A stretch of DNA of 47,107 nucleotides, taken from the NCBI GenBank assembly GCA_017615125.1, contig JAGAAS010000066.1, positions 1 through 47,107 on the forward strand, in the 5' to 3' direction. Below the pieces are notes generated by a model. The model had not been told where the DNA came from, ran no database searches, and worked only from the letters and a program-made list of their open reading frames with translations. The DNA is from Bacteroidaceae bacterium (GTDB lineage Bacteria; Bacteroidota; Bacteroidia; Bacteroidales; Bacteroidaceae). Positions 16,690 to 26,500 of this stretch are shown here, piece by piece. A program made the translations under genes and the position numbers. Numbering within the stretch: position 1 is the stretch's first letter; each line of letters begins with the position of its first letter.

Positions 16690-18037
16690 CTACATGCACG
16701 GTGTCGCCTTGCTTGTATCCGAGGAAGAAGAGCTGTGCGGGATCGGGAGTGTGCTGGCTGTAGATGCCGATGAGGCGGTTGGCTTCGGAGGCTACGCTCT
16801 CGTCGACGCTCTTGGCGCGGGCCAGCTTGTCGATGACCACATAGTACTTGCAGGGATTGAGCTCGGGTTTGTCGCTCCAGTTGGGTGCGGCAGCGTAGAT
16901 GTTGGCGAGCAAGATGTAGTAGGCTCCCTTGCGTCCGTTGAGGCCGATAGCACGCTGGCAGTACGACTTGGCCAAGCTGAGGCGCTTGTCGCTGTTGGCG
17001 ATGACGGCAGCCTTGTAGTTGTACTCGGCCTTCTTGGCGTTGTCGCCCTCAAGCTCGATGGCCTGGTTGAAGAACTCGAGCGACTTGCCTACGTCGCCGC
17101 GCTTGAAGTAGCTGTAGGCGCAACCTGCGGCACTTCCTGCGGTGGGGTTCAGACGGTGGGCATACTCGGAAGCTGTGTAGTATACATCACTCTCGGTGCA
17201 GTTGAGCAGCGACATCACGGCGATAACCTTCGTGAGGTAGTCGATGTCACCCTTGTTCTCTTCCACCTTGGGTGCGTAGATAGCCTGGAGCTGATCGCAG
17301 TCGGCAGCGCCGCTGTTGATGAAGTAGGCGTCTACGTTGTCCTTCGTTGCGGTAACGGCTTTCACCATCTCGGCTTCCTTCTCCTCGGAGGGATACTCGG
17401 CGTCGATAGCCTTGCTGTAGATCTCGGCAATCAGGTCGGAGGCAACGAGGTAGTCTTGGATGAAGTCCTCGCGGAAAGTCTCATCAGCCTTGAAGATGGA
17501 AGAAGAAGTCTTCATCAAGTCGCCCAGCAGGTAGTATTCGCTGTCGGTGCCACCCTTCTCGAGCGACTCGAGGAGCATCTTGCGTGCCTCGCGGGCGTCC
17601 ATCTTGGGATAGTAGGTGAGATAGTCGTGAGCTTTCTGTCCCAGTACGCGGTAGTCCTTGAGCTGGGTTTTCACCAGAAGGTCGAGCTGGGGCAGGTACT
17701 TGATTTCCTGATCGTAGACGGCCATCAGCTCATCGGCATACGCCTTGCGGGGTTCATACTCCTTCGTCTTAGCGATGAGGTTCTTCAAGAGGGCAACACC
17801 CTTGGTGTAGGTAGCTACCTGTGCGAGAGGAGCCTCTTCGAACACCTTCTTCCAAGGCTCGTAGGCCTCCTCGAAGTTGCTCGTCTTTATGTACTCGGAG
17901 TAGATGCTGATGTTGTTGAGGGCATTGATACTGTCCTGACCGTGTCCGAAACGGGAACCATCTTCAACACCTTTCTGTGCGAATGCCATCGTGGCGGTAA
18001 GAGCCATCAGGCCAATCATCATAAGAATTCTTTTCAT
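16655..18037 (-). CDS. Secreted TPR-repeat protein
   Basis: A 460-aa exported protein with a signal peptide (residues 1-20, ending MAFAQ). The body is alpha-helical with tetratricopeptide-like repeats, clearest around 300-400 (SYFKRGDVGKSLEFFNQAIELEGDN and the following repeat YNYKAAVIANSDKRLSLAKSY, described in part). Such proteins act as periplasmic scaffolds. Its place between an outer-membrane barrel and lptC suggests an envelope-assembly role, but no specific function is known to me. Probably co-transcribed with both neighbours; the gap to the barrel gene is 114 nt and shows no promoter on this strand. Confidence 0.75.
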   Translation of the reverse strand: MKRILMMIGLMALTATMAFAQKGVEDGSRFGHGQDSINALNNISIYSEYIKTSNFEEAYEPWKKVFEEAPLAQVATYTKGVALLKNLIAKTKEYEPRKAYADELMAVYDQEIKYLPQLDLLVKTQLKDYRVLGQKAHDYLTYYPKMDAREARKMLLESLEKGGTDSEYYLLGDLMKTSSSIFKADETFREDFIQDYLVASDLIAEIYSKAIDAEYPSEEKEAEMVKAVTATKDNVDAYFINSGAADCDQLQAIYAPKVEENKGDIDYLTKVIAVMSLLNCTESDVYYTASEYAHRLNPTAGSAAGCAYSYFKRGDVGKSLEFFNQAIELEGDNAKKAEYNYKAAVIANSDKRLSLAKSYCQRAIGLNGRKGAYYILLANIYAAAPNWSDKPELNPCKYYVVIDKLARAKSVDESVASEANRLIGIYSQHTPDPAQLFFLGYKQGDTVHVGGLIDENTTIR

Positions 18038-18151
18038 CTTTGTAGGGTCTTAACTGTTAGTTATAATTTGTTTTCTTTCGCTTTTCTGTTTGTTTGACCG
18101 ATTTCTGAGCTTGGGGTTTAAATCGGGGGGATAAAACCGTTCCGACTTCCG

Positions 18152-19435
18152 TTAGTTTACTCTCCACTTCGAGAACCAGTTCTCGATGAACGAGACGCTG
18201 ACGTTGAGCCGTATGTAGTTCTCAGTAATCATGTTAGGTGCGCTGGGCTGCAGGTGGATGAACTGCCCCGATACGTTGACGATGGAGCGGTTGTTCCATC
18301 CGTTAATGATGGGGATTCCCACTCCCACGGAGGCTCCGTACTCGTAGGGCCCGCTGACGCCTCCTCCCATCGTGTAGCTGGGCGATGCGGCAAAGATGCC
18401 AGCGCGATAGCGCATGCGGCGGAAGAACTTGCGGGTGATGAGCTCGGGGATGTACTCGAAGCCGAGGGCGGCGCGATAGCGGTCCATGCCTGGCTCGCCG
18501 AAGAACTGCACGGCTCCGTATTGAGTCATGCTCATATCTGCCGTAACGGTGAGCCTATTGTCGTAGTTATAGGCCAATCCAGCGCCGAAGCTCTGCGGGA
18601 TAGCGAAGGGCGCGAGGCGCACGGTGTCCGACGAGAGGGCGCTCGTACCGCTGTTTACGACATAGTCGACCATCAGCACATCGTTGTTGAAAGTCGTTCC
18701 CAGCGCGTAGGTAGCTCCGAGGGTGACCTTGTGCTTGGCTTTCTCGAACTGCAGCTGTCCGCCGAAGTCGAAGCTGACGCCCGACAGCTCGGTGGTGTAC
18801 TGCTTCGTGCGCTTGTTGATGGTGCTTTCGCTATACTGATTATAGATATAATGGTCGAAATTACCGTAGATGTATGTGGCGTCGGCGCCTACTGATATCC
18901 ACTTGAAGGGAGCCCATCCGAGTCCGGCAATAACGCTGTGGAGCCCTCCCTCGCCTACATATTTGTTAGTGATGGTGACGGCATCGTCGTCGCGGTAAAG
19001 GGGATCGTCGTTGAAGTATACCTTCTGCGTCTGGCTGTAGTTGTATCCCACGTTGGAGTATGGCATGAAGCCTATTGTCATACCTAGTCCTTTCCTCAGG
19101 CGGTACTGGATGGCCAGGTGGTCGAAGGAGGAGTTGCGGGCATTCTTCCGGATGCCGTTCTCGGCAAAGTTGGTGTTCTGCAGGCTCACGCCCATATCCA
19201 TGATGAAGGTAAGGGTGTCCACCGAGGAGTAGCTGGCGGGGTTCAGCAGGTTCAGCTGGTTCTGGTTGCGTAAGGCAATGCCCGTGCCGCCCATCGCTTT
19301 GTTGACGCCAAGCTCATAGGTTGCCAGCTGCCCGAAACCGTAGCGAGAGTAGGGCGAGTTGATGCCGTTCTCTGCCTTCAGGGGGAGAACAGATAAGAGT
19401 ACCAGGACAAGGGCGGTAACAAAGGTTTTTCTCAT
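18152..19435 (-). CDS. Outer membrane beta-barrel protein
   Basis: A 427-aa protein with a signal peptide (from MRKTFVTALV..., cleaved near LKAEN). It starts with the motif NGINSPYSRYGFGQL and MGGTGIAL, followed by LNPASYSSVDTLTF. This N-terminal pattern (SPYSRYGxG, NxxNPASY) marks a Bacteroidota family related to the FadL/PorV-like barrels. Alternating strands run to the end and the C-terminus is Trp-rich (IENWFSKWRVN). The longer reading to 19501 runs across the promoter, so I used the ATG at 19435. First gene of the barrel-TPR-lptC block. Transport substrate unknown. Confidence 0.8.
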   Translation of the reverse strand: MRKTFVTALVLVLLSVLPLKAENGINSPYSRYGFGQLATYELGVNKAMGGTGIALRNQNQLNLLNPASYSSVDTLTFIMDMGVSLQNTNFAENGIRKNARNSSFDHLAIQYRLRKGLGMTIGFMPYSNVGYNYSQTQKVYFNDDPLYRDDDAVTITNKYVGEGGLHSVIAGLGWAPFKWISVGADATYIYGNFDHYIYNQYSESTINKRTKQYTTELSGVSFDFGGQLQFEKAKHKVTLGATYALGTTFNNDVLMVDYVVNSGTSALSSDTVRLAPFAIPQSFGAGLAYNYDNRLTVTADMSMTQYGAVQFFGEPGMDRYRAALGFEYIPELITRKFFRRMRYRAGIFAASPSYTMGGGVSGPYEYGASVGVGIPIINGWNNRSIVNVSGQFIHLQPSAPNMITENYIRLNVSVSFIENWFSKWRVN

Positions 19436-19487
19436 TGCTTTACGTTGTTCGCGCTCCTTTTTGAGGGGGGTTGCGAAAAATTTTTTG

Positions 19488-19519
19488 CAAAGATGGGACA
19501 TTTTGCTGAAACGAACAAA
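19488..19519 (-). promoter_or_regulatory. Promoter of the barrel-TPR-lptC block
   Basis: Minus strand: -33 TTTG at 19516-19519, 20-nt spacer, -7 CATCTTTG at 19488-19495 (one mismatch to TAnnTTTG). It overlaps the inverted repeat TTGC...GCAA around an A5T6 tract at 19471-19490, which resembles the A/T module of the 21-bp repeats. Confidence 0.6.
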
Positions 19520-19549
19520 CTAAAGATATTTAAAAAACGTGTAAGAGGG

Positions 19550-19580
19550 TTGAAAAAATGTTTAGGACTTCGTAATTTTG
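19550..19580 (+). promoter_or_regulatory. Promoter of the MATE transporter operon
   Basis: Plus strand: -33 TTG at 19550-19552, 20-nt spacer, -7 TAATTTTG at 19573-19580, followed by CA. It is divergent from the barrel-gene promoter. Confidence 0.65.
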
Positions 19581-19623
19581 CAGCCGTTACAACATAAATC
19601 ACGTCCTAAACGGTAGTTTCCCC

Positions 19624-21066
19624 TTGACCCACAACAGAAAAGACAACCTGCTGGAAAAGATCCGGAACGGCAGCAAGATGACCACCTCCGAGCAGCTGAG
19701 GCTGACGTGGTGGCTGAGCCTTCCCGCCATCCTCGCGCAGCTGACAACGACGCTCATGCAGTACATCGACGCTTCGATGGTGGGCAGCCTGGGCGCCGAC
19801 GCATCTGCTTCCATCGGGCTTGTGGAGACTACCACCTGGATGATAGGGAGTCTTTGCTCGGCAGGCGCGGCGGGATTCTATGTGCAGGTGGCCCATCTGC
19901 TGGGGGCTAATCAACCGCACGAAGCCCGTTCGGTGCTGCGTCAAGCCATTGTAGCTATGCTCCTGTTCGGCATCCTCATCGCCGCTGTTGCTCTCGGCGT
20001 CAGCCCGTTCCTTCCGAAGTGGCTCGGGGGAAATGCCGACATAAACAGCACATCATCGACCTATTTCGCCATTTTTGCCTTGTGCATCCCTTTCTTCCAA
20101 TTCAGCATGATGGGCGCAGGCATGCTTCGCAGTAGCGGCGATATGGTGGTGCCCAGCATCCTGAGCGTCAGCATGATGGCGATGGATGTCATCTTCAACT
20201 TCTTCCTCATCTTCCCCACTCGAATGATAACCGTCTTCGGCACCCAGATTCTTATGCCTGGGGCGGGGCTCGGCGTGAAGGGCGCAGCTATCGGTACGGG
20301 CCTGGCGGAGCTTATTACCGCATTGCTGATGATGTATTTCCTTTGCGTGCGCTCAAAGGAGTTGCGGCTGGTGTCGGAGAAGGGCAGCTTCCGTCCCGCG
20401 CGTAAATATATAAAGGAAGCGATACATATTGGGCTTCCTATGGGTGTGCAGCAGGTGATTATGAGCAGCGCCTACATCGCGATGACGATGATTATCGCTC
20501 CCTTGGGCACAGTCGCCCTCGCTGCTCATTCGTTGAGTATTGTCATCGAGAGCCTATGCTATATGCCGGGCTACGGTATTGCCGATGCTGCCACAACGCT
20601 CGTCGGGCAGAGCATGGGCGCAGGAAGGAAAGACCTGATGCGTCGCTTTGCCTATATGGCTGTGGGCGTGGGAATGGTGGTGATGGCTGTTATGGGCGTA
20701 GTCATGTACATCACAGCGCCCTTTACGATAGGTATGATGACGCCTGTTGCCGAAGTGCGCGAGCTGGGCGTGATGGTGCTGCGCGTGGAGGCTTTTGCCG
20801 AGCCTATGTTTGCAGCAGCTATCGTCTGCTACGGGGCGTTTGTGGGGGCTTCCGACACGTTGCTCCCCAGCGGCATGAATCTGTTCAGCATGTGGGGCAT
20901 ACGCATCACGCTGGCAGCATTGCTTGCTCCCTCGTTGGGTCTTTACGGCGTGTGGCTGGCAATGTGTATTGAGCTATGCATCCGCGGGCTGCTGTTCCTG
21001 CTGCGGCTCAAGTGGGGCAATTGGATGAAGAAGGCAGCAGCTCCTGTGTACGAGCAAAAGAGGTGA
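19624..21066 (+). CDS. MATE family efflux transporter
   Basis: Multidrug/toxic-compound extrusion permease of the inner membrane, driven by sodium or proton gradients. The 480-aa product has about twelve hydrophobic helices in two similar halves, each beginning with the MATE pattern: LPAILAQLTTTLMQYIDASM in the first half and GLPMGVQQVIMSSAYIAMTM in the second. The TTG at 19624 gives an N-terminal NLLEKIRNGSKMTTSEQ lead that looks family-like; the ATG at 19678 (462 aa) is the alternative. Followed 25 nt later by the DUF3737 gene, so likely co-transcribed. Substrate cannot be inferred. Confidence 0.92.
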   Translation: MTHNRKDNLLEKIRNGSKMTTSEQLRLTWWLSLPAILAQLTTTLMQYIDASMVGSLGADASASIGLVETTTWMIGSLCSAGAAGFYVQVAHLLGANQPHEARSVLRQAIVAMLLFGILIAAVALGVSPFLPKWLGGNADINSTSSTYFAIFALCIPFFQFSMMGAGMLRSSGDMVVPSILSVSMMAMDVIFNFFLIFPTRMITVFGTQILMPGAGLGVKGAAIGTGLAELITALLMMYFLCVRSKELRLVSEKGSFRPARKYIKEAIHIGLPMGVQQVIMSSAYIAMTMIIAPLGTVALAAHSLSIVIESLCYMPGYGIADAATTLVGQSMGAGRKDLMRRFAYMAVGVGMVVMAVMGVVMYITAPFTIGMMTPVAEVRELGVMVLRVEAFAEPMFAAAIVCYGAFVGASDTLLPSGMNLFSMWGIRITLAALLAPSLGLYGVWLAMCIELCIRGLLFLLRLKWGNWMKKAAAPVYEQKR

Positions 21067-21091
21067 AAAAAACAATCATAAACACAATACG

Positions 21092-21937
21092 ATGAAACGA
21101 ATAGAGAACCAAGTCTTTGGCGGTGAGCGCCCCCTTTTTGAATCCCATCATCTGGAGCTCGAACATGTGCGCATCACCGAAGGTGAGTCGGGGCTGAAGG
21201 AATGTAGCGATATCGTCTGCCGTCATTGTCATTTCGAAGGCAAATATCCTCTCTGGCATGTCGACGGCTCCGAGATAACGCAATGCTATTTCGCCCCAGG
21301 CGCGCGTTCCGCCATCTGGTATTCAAGGAATATGCGGATGTCCGACTGCGTGATTGATGCTCCCAAGTTTTTCCGCGAGATGAGCAACCTGGAACTTACC
21401 GATGTCGTCATCAACGACGCCGACGAGACGTTCTGGGGCATCGAAGGGCTGACAATCCGCAACGTGAAACTCCACGAGGGAACCTATCCGTTCATGCATT
21501 GCCGCAACGTGAAGGTCTTCGGGCTGGAGAGCGATAGTAAGTATGTGTTCCAGTACTGCCGCAATGTGGAGATTCACGATGCCCGCATCGATACGAAGGA
21601 CTCGTTCTGGGAGGTGGAGAACGTTACCGTCTACGATTCGGAGATAGCTGGCGAATATCTTGGCTGGCATTCGCGCAACCTCCGTTTGGTTAACTGCCAC
21701 ATCGCAGGTGAGCAGCCCTTGTGCTATGCGGAAAATCTGGTTCTCGAGAACTGTACTTTCGATGCCGAGTGCGACAGAGCCTTCGAATATTCTACCGTGC
21801 AAGCCGACATAAAGGGATTCATTAAGAGCGTAAAGAACCCCAAGTCGGGACTTATCGTTGCCGACGGCTACGGCGAGATTATCCTTGACGAAAACATCAA
21901 ATCCCCTGCCGACTGCCGCATCGTAGTAAGGGTGTAA
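21092..21937 (+). CDS. DUF3737 family protein (right-handed beta-helix)
   Basis: A 281-aa protein matching the DUF3737 family in length and in its start MKRIENQVFGGERPLF. It has no signal peptide. The chain is a run of short repeats of about 20 residues with Cys/Asn ladders (for example CRHCHFEGKYPLWH, SRNMRMSDCVIDAP, CRNVEIHDARIDTKDSFW), as in right-handed parallel beta-helices. The molecular role is unknown to me. It lies between the MATE gene and a MalY/PatB-type PLP enzyme on the same strand, and is commonly annotated as a hypothetical cytosolic protein. Confidence 0.8.
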   Translation: MKRIENQVFGGERPLFESHHLELEHVRITEGESGLKECSDIVCRHCHFEGKYPLWHVDGSEITQCYFAPGARSAIWYSRNMRMSDCVIDAPKFFREMSNLELTDVVINDADETFWGIEGLTIRNVKLHEGTYPFMHCRNVKVFGLESDSKYVFQYCRNVEIHDARIDTKDSFWEVENVTVYDSEIAGEYLGWHSRNLRLVNCHIAGEQPLCYAENLVLENCTFDAECDRAFEYSTVQADIKGFIKSVKNPKSGLIVADGYGEIILDENIKSPADCRIVVRV

Positions 21938-21951
21938 AGACAACCCCAATC

Positions 21952-21997
21952 TGATTATCTGATCATTCGATTATTTGATTATCTGATTATTTGATTC
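21952..21997 (+). repeat. Short tandem repeat of TGATTATC/T units
   Basis: About six imperfect 7-9 nt units based on TGATTATT and TGATTATC fill the gap between the DUF3737 and MalY/PatB-like genes, ending 7 nt before the latter's ATG. Probably a slippage-prone microsatellite; copy number changes here could alter spacing to the start codon. Confidence 0.6.
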
Positions 21998-22004
21998 CCT
22001 CCGC

Positions 22005-23177
22005 ATGGATTCTCCTTTTGATATACTTCTCGACCGTCGCGGTACCGATTCCTATAAGTGGGACTCCGCTGCCGATGCCGACGTGCTGCCTATGTGGGTT
22101 GCCGATATGGACTTTGCTACAGCGCCTGTCGTTGCCGAAGCGTTGCGCAAGAGGGTAGAGCATCCCGTTTTTGGCTATACCCGCGTGCCTGACGCCTACT
22201 TCCAGTCCGTTTCCGACTGGTTCACCCGTCGCCACAACTGGTCGTTTCCCACTTCGTGGATGCTCTACACGTCGGGCGTTGTGCCTGCGCTCTCTGCCGT
22301 TATCAAGGCCCTCACGCAGCCTGGCGACGAGGTCATCGTCCAGAGCCCCGTCTTCAACTGCTTCTATTCGTCTATCCGTAACAACGGGTGTACCGTCGTC
22401 AGCAACGAGCTGCTCTACGACGGGCATACCTATCATATCGATTTCGATGACCTCGAGCGGAAAGCCTCCTCGCCTCGCGCCCGTCTGTTGCTGCTATGCA
22501 ATCCCCACAATCCTGTCGGCAGGGTTTGGACGCGCGAGGAACTCCTGCGCATCGGGGAGATTTGCCTGCGGAACGACGTCTGGGTGGTAGCCGATGAGAT
22601 TCATTGCGAGTTCGTCTCCCCGGGACATACCTACATTCCCTACGGCTCCCTTTCACCTGAGCTCATGCATCGCGCTGTCGTCTGCCTCTCGCCCAGCAAG
22701 GCTTTCAATCTGGCAGGACTTCAGATAGCCAATATCGTGTGCGACGATGCCGACGTGCGGCAGCGTATAGACAAGGCTATTAATATCAACGAGGTGTGCG
22801 ACGTCAATCCTTTCGGCGTTGTTGCCACGCGTGCAGCCTATTCCGACGAGGGAGCCCGCTGGCTTGAAGAACTTAACGCCTACATCTATGCCAATTACTT
22901 GAGCCTGTTCGATTTCTTCAGGCGCGAGCTGCCGCAGTTTCCAGTTACGGAGCTCGAAGGAACTTACCTCGTGTGGGTTGACTGCTCCGTTACGGGCAAG
23001 CCGTCGGAGCTTATCGAAGAGCATCTCCTTCGCACGCAGCACGTATGGGTGAATGCGGGAACGATGTACGGCGCAGGCGGCAGTCATTTCATCCGCATCA
23101 ACATCGCCTGCCCTCGTCAGCGCATGCTAGAAGGCCTTCGCCGCATAGCCGCAGGCCTTCAGTCGCTGCTGCCGTAG
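22005..23177 (+). CDS. MalY/PatB family PLP-dependent aminotransferase / C-S lyase
   Basis: Fold-type I PLP enzyme of the MalY/PatB (cystathionine beta-lyase-like) group, 390 aa. Visible: N-terminal RRGTDSYKWD and LPMWVADMDFATAP typical of the group, the PLP-phosphate region YTSGVVPALSA, the cofactor Asp/His region VVADEIHCEF, the Schiff-base Lys232 in SPSKAFNLAGLQ, and the C-terminal substrate-binding Arg in HFIRINIACPR. Members cleave the C-S bond of cystathionine or cysteine conjugates or act as aminotransferases; which applies here is not decidable. Downstream of MATE and DUF3737 on the same strand. Confidence 0.92.
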   Translation: MDSPFDILLDRRGTDSYKWDSAADADVLPMWVADMDFATAPVVAEALRKRVEHPVFGYTRVPDAYFQSVSDWFTRRHNWSFPTSWMLYTSGVVPALSAVIKALTQPGDEVIVQSPVFNCFYSSIRNNGCTVVSNELLYDGHTYHIDFDDLERKASSPRARLLLLCNPHNPVGRVWTREELLRIGEICLRNDVWVVADEIHCEFVSPGHTYIPYGSLSPELMHRAVVCLSPSKAFNLAGLQIANIVCDDADVRQRIDKAININEVCDVNPFGVVATRAAYSDEGARWLEELNAYIYANYLSLFDFFRRELPQFPVTELEGTYLVWVDCSVTGKPSELIEEHLLRTQHVWVNAGTMYGAGGSHFIRINIACPRQRMLEGLRRIAAGLQSLLP

Positions 23178-23278
23178 TCACAGCTTCCACTCATCACTTT
23201 TAACTCATCAATAATCGCTCTCCAAAAAGGTTGAGCCTAAAGAAAGCCATAGTGATTAATGGTATATATTTGTACGAC

Positions 23279-23362
23279 AGAGTTAAACTACCGCACAGCG
23301 GAGTTAAACAATAACGTGACGGAGTTAAACTCTAACACAGCGGAGTTAAACAATAATACATC
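23279..23362 (+). repeat. Four-unit 21-nt tandem repeat (GGAGTTAAAC type)
   Basis: Units start at 23279, 23300, 23321 and 23342. Each begins RGAGTTAAAC and ends in a variable half (for example AATAACGTGAC, TCTAACACAGC). The sequence is unrelated to the other 21-bp family, but the period is the same. Confidence 0.75.
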
Positions 23363-23450
23363 GTGGCTTTCTGATGCATGGCGGTTTTTTTGTCCTGCTC
23401 AAACGTATCTTCAAAGAATATTCCTTCGAAGTTTTTCTTATTGGGTTAAC

Positions 23451-23488
23451 AAAAAAAAGCCAGCTAATTATGTGGATTAGCTGGCTTT
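23451..23488 (-). terminator. Terminator of the mosaic surface-protein gene
   Basis: A 13-bp perfect stem (AAAGCCAGCTAAT and complement) with a 7-nt loop lies 16 nt beyond the stop at 23504; on the minus strand it is followed by eight Ts. Classic intrinsic terminator. Confidence 0.85.
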
Positions 23489-23503
23489 GATACAGAAAAG
23501 CAT

Positions 23504-26500
23504 TTACTTGCTCACTACTACCTTTTGCCCGTTCTTAATATAAACACCTTTCGAATCAGGCTGGTATATAATTCTTCTTCCACTCAGGTCGTACCAGATA
23601 TCGTTTTGCTCTGCATCGACATTGATGTCAATAATGTCCGTATCCTCTTGGATGGTAAGCTGATATACAATATCGGGCAGACTAACGAGTCGGAGATCTT
23701 TGAGGGTTAACTGAACATTCTTGATATTTCCTTGGTAGGTGCCAAAGTCCATACCCTCGGCTGTGATATTCAGCTTGAAAAGGTCTGTACCTTCTTCAAG
23801 GGAATCTTTTGCTTTTAGGTGTGCTGAAGGCATATGTCGCCCACCTCCGCTGATATTAGGATCTCCGCCTGGCTCAGCTTCTTGAGGTTCACCATCGCTT
23901 ACCCATCCGCCCTTGAATACAGAATTGGAAGGTGAATAGATAACAACCCTCATCGTTTTGTCATCCAACGACTTGGAAATAACCACATGATCGTCGTTGA
24001 AACATCCGACTAATGGTGTTCCTACTCCAAGATAGCCGTTACTTAATCTGAAGGAGCCCTCGGGCAATTCCACGATGAAGCTGGTGGCTATGCATTTCTT
24101 CATTCCTGTCAAGCTGATGGTAATATCAGAAGGTTGATTCGGATATAGAGTGACATCTTCTACATCGATGGTCTGTGCCCTCGTTGCAAGTCGCAAACCG
24201 CACTCTTTGAGTTTTTCGTCTGGCTTGGCTCCATACCTGCTTGCCAGTCTACACTGCCATTTCGGACGATTATAGCTACCTCCACGATAAATATGAGCAT
24301 CTGCTTCAGATACGCCTATAGGATCAGTTTGAGCCTCTTCGGTATAGCTCTCGGAGAAATAGTCTTGTACGTATTCGCATACATTTCCGCTCATATCGTA
24401 AAGACCAAGTTCGTTGGGCTTTTTGCTACCTACAGCATGTGTCGTACCATCCGAGTTATCCGAGCACCACACATATGACTCCATGTTTTCTATGTTATTA
24501 TATCCTCCTGAATATTGGTAACCATTTCCTTGTTCCAAATCTTTTCCGAGAATACCACCGCGAGCGGCAAATTCCCATCGGGCTTCTGTAGGAAGACAGA
24601 ATTCATCATCGAAGACAACACTTGTCAGATTGTTTAGCTTTTTGATGAATTCTGTGCATTCATTCCAGCTAACATTATTGACAGGGAGGTCATCTCCAAT
24701 GAATGATGAGGGGTTACTATCCATAATGGCCTTCCACAATTGCTGCGTGACTTCATACCGGCTGATCTTATATGGAGAGAGCGTTACCTCGTGCACGGGT
24801 CGTTCATCCTCATAACCCCATCCGTCGGTTGCACCCATTGTGAATGAACCTCCTTCAACGTTAACCATGTTGTTAATAAGGTTGTTGACGATACTTTGAA
24901 GATCTTCGTTCTCAAATGGGTTATTTGACGCTATGACAGGTCGAACGGGATATCCTACATCGCGGGAGTAACTGCCCGTGATGACGATGGCTTCTTCAAA
25001 TCTCATCCTATAAGACTTATTTTCATAATCAGCCGTTGACGACCAGCAAACGCCATCCGTGACAGAGGTGCCTGTAGAAGGAATAAAGATGCTGTTGCCG
25101 TTAGGACCTGTTAACTTTCCTCCGCTAACACCATTAAGGGTTGTCCATTCATACCTACAGTTTGCTTTCAATTCTTTGAGTTGGTCGGATGTCGGCATCT
25201 GCCAAGGACCACCCCATTTAACGAAAGCCACATCATATTCAGTACCGCTGATATTGGAGCCTATATCATGACATGTTTCTTTTGTTCCGTCACAATGAAT
25301 ATAGTTACTCCAGTTGAACTTTTCTTTCGTCTCGGTTTCACCCCAGGCATAGCGACCTCCGAACTCTTCTGGTTTGGTAGCACCGACATTGCATGTAGCC
25401 CAAAGAGTACCGCTTGGCAAACCAAGGTCGACATATTCATGTCCGTTGACAATTGTTTCTTGCGTGCCGCTTCCAGGATTGATGATTTCCACAAGCTTGG
25501 TGATGTCGGCAACAGAAAGCGATCCATCGCCATCAATATCAGTATATAGAGTAGCTTGTGCATTGTCAAGGTAAGCGTCTACAAGGGCATACAGGTCTTG
25601 CTGGTTTACATCTCCGTCGTTGTTCACGTCACCGTTATGGGGCTTGTCGGTCACAACGGTTACCAACAGGAAGGCTGTTGCCTGCGGGTTATCTATGGAC
25701 GAGATTTTAAGAGTGGCAGAACCCTCACGGTTCGCAGTCATCTGCCAAACGCTATTAGATTGGCTGATGGTTACGACTGTTGACGTATCTGTTACTGCCC
25801 ACTTCACACTCTTGTCGTAGGCATCCTCGGGAAGAATAGCCGAAATGAACTGCGACAGGTCTGTCGTTGAGCCCTTGTTGACAGTCACGCTTTCTGTTGA
25901 CAACAGAATGCTTGTCACATGAGCGCGAACGGTTACCTGGATGGTTGCTGTCTGCCCGTTATCAGCTGTTACTGTCAGCACAGCTGTTCCAGACTTCTGT
26001 GCTACAGCCCGGTAAGAAGTCGTATTGCTGCCGCTTACGGCTACGACGGAAGCATCCGACGATGTCCACGACTTGATGGTGCTTGTTGCATCAGCAGGTT
26101 CGAAATAGTAGCTTAAGTCCACGTCTTCTCCCACCCATACTGTCTGAACGGGATTGTTGACGTAGATACCGGAAGCGACGGCCACTACTGTTATTGTCAG
26201 GCTGGCTGTTACCTGTGGATTGTCAACAGATGTAGCTGTTACTCGGCATGAGCCTGTTGCCTTTGCGGTAGCAGAAGATCCGCTGATGCTGATAACGGAC
26301 GTATTGTTGCTCGTCCACTTCACACTCTTGTTGTAGGCATCCTCGGGAAGAACAGCAGAAATGAACTGCGACAGGTCTGTCGTTGAGCCCTTGTTGACAG
26401 TCACGCTTTCCGTTGACAGCAGAATGTCTGTTACATGAGCGCGAACGGTTACCTGGATGGTTGCTGTCTGCCCGTTATCAGCCGTTACCGTCAGCACGGC

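Larger units (their letters stand above)
23178..23503. other. Gap with a tandem repeat and terminator
   Basis: About 326 nt between two converging genes. It holds a four-unit 21-nt tandem repeat (23279-23362) and the hairpin 23451-23488. A 73-codon open frame over the repeat (reading TELNYRTAELNNNV...) has a TATATTTG box just upstream at 23265-23272 but no -33 element. I do not call it a gene. Confidence 0.55.

Noticed and set aside
23259-23480. Small protein gene with TELNNNT repeats
   Set aside because: The reading crosses a tandem repeat and runs into the terminator hairpin; only a -7-like box is found. Not enough for a gene call.
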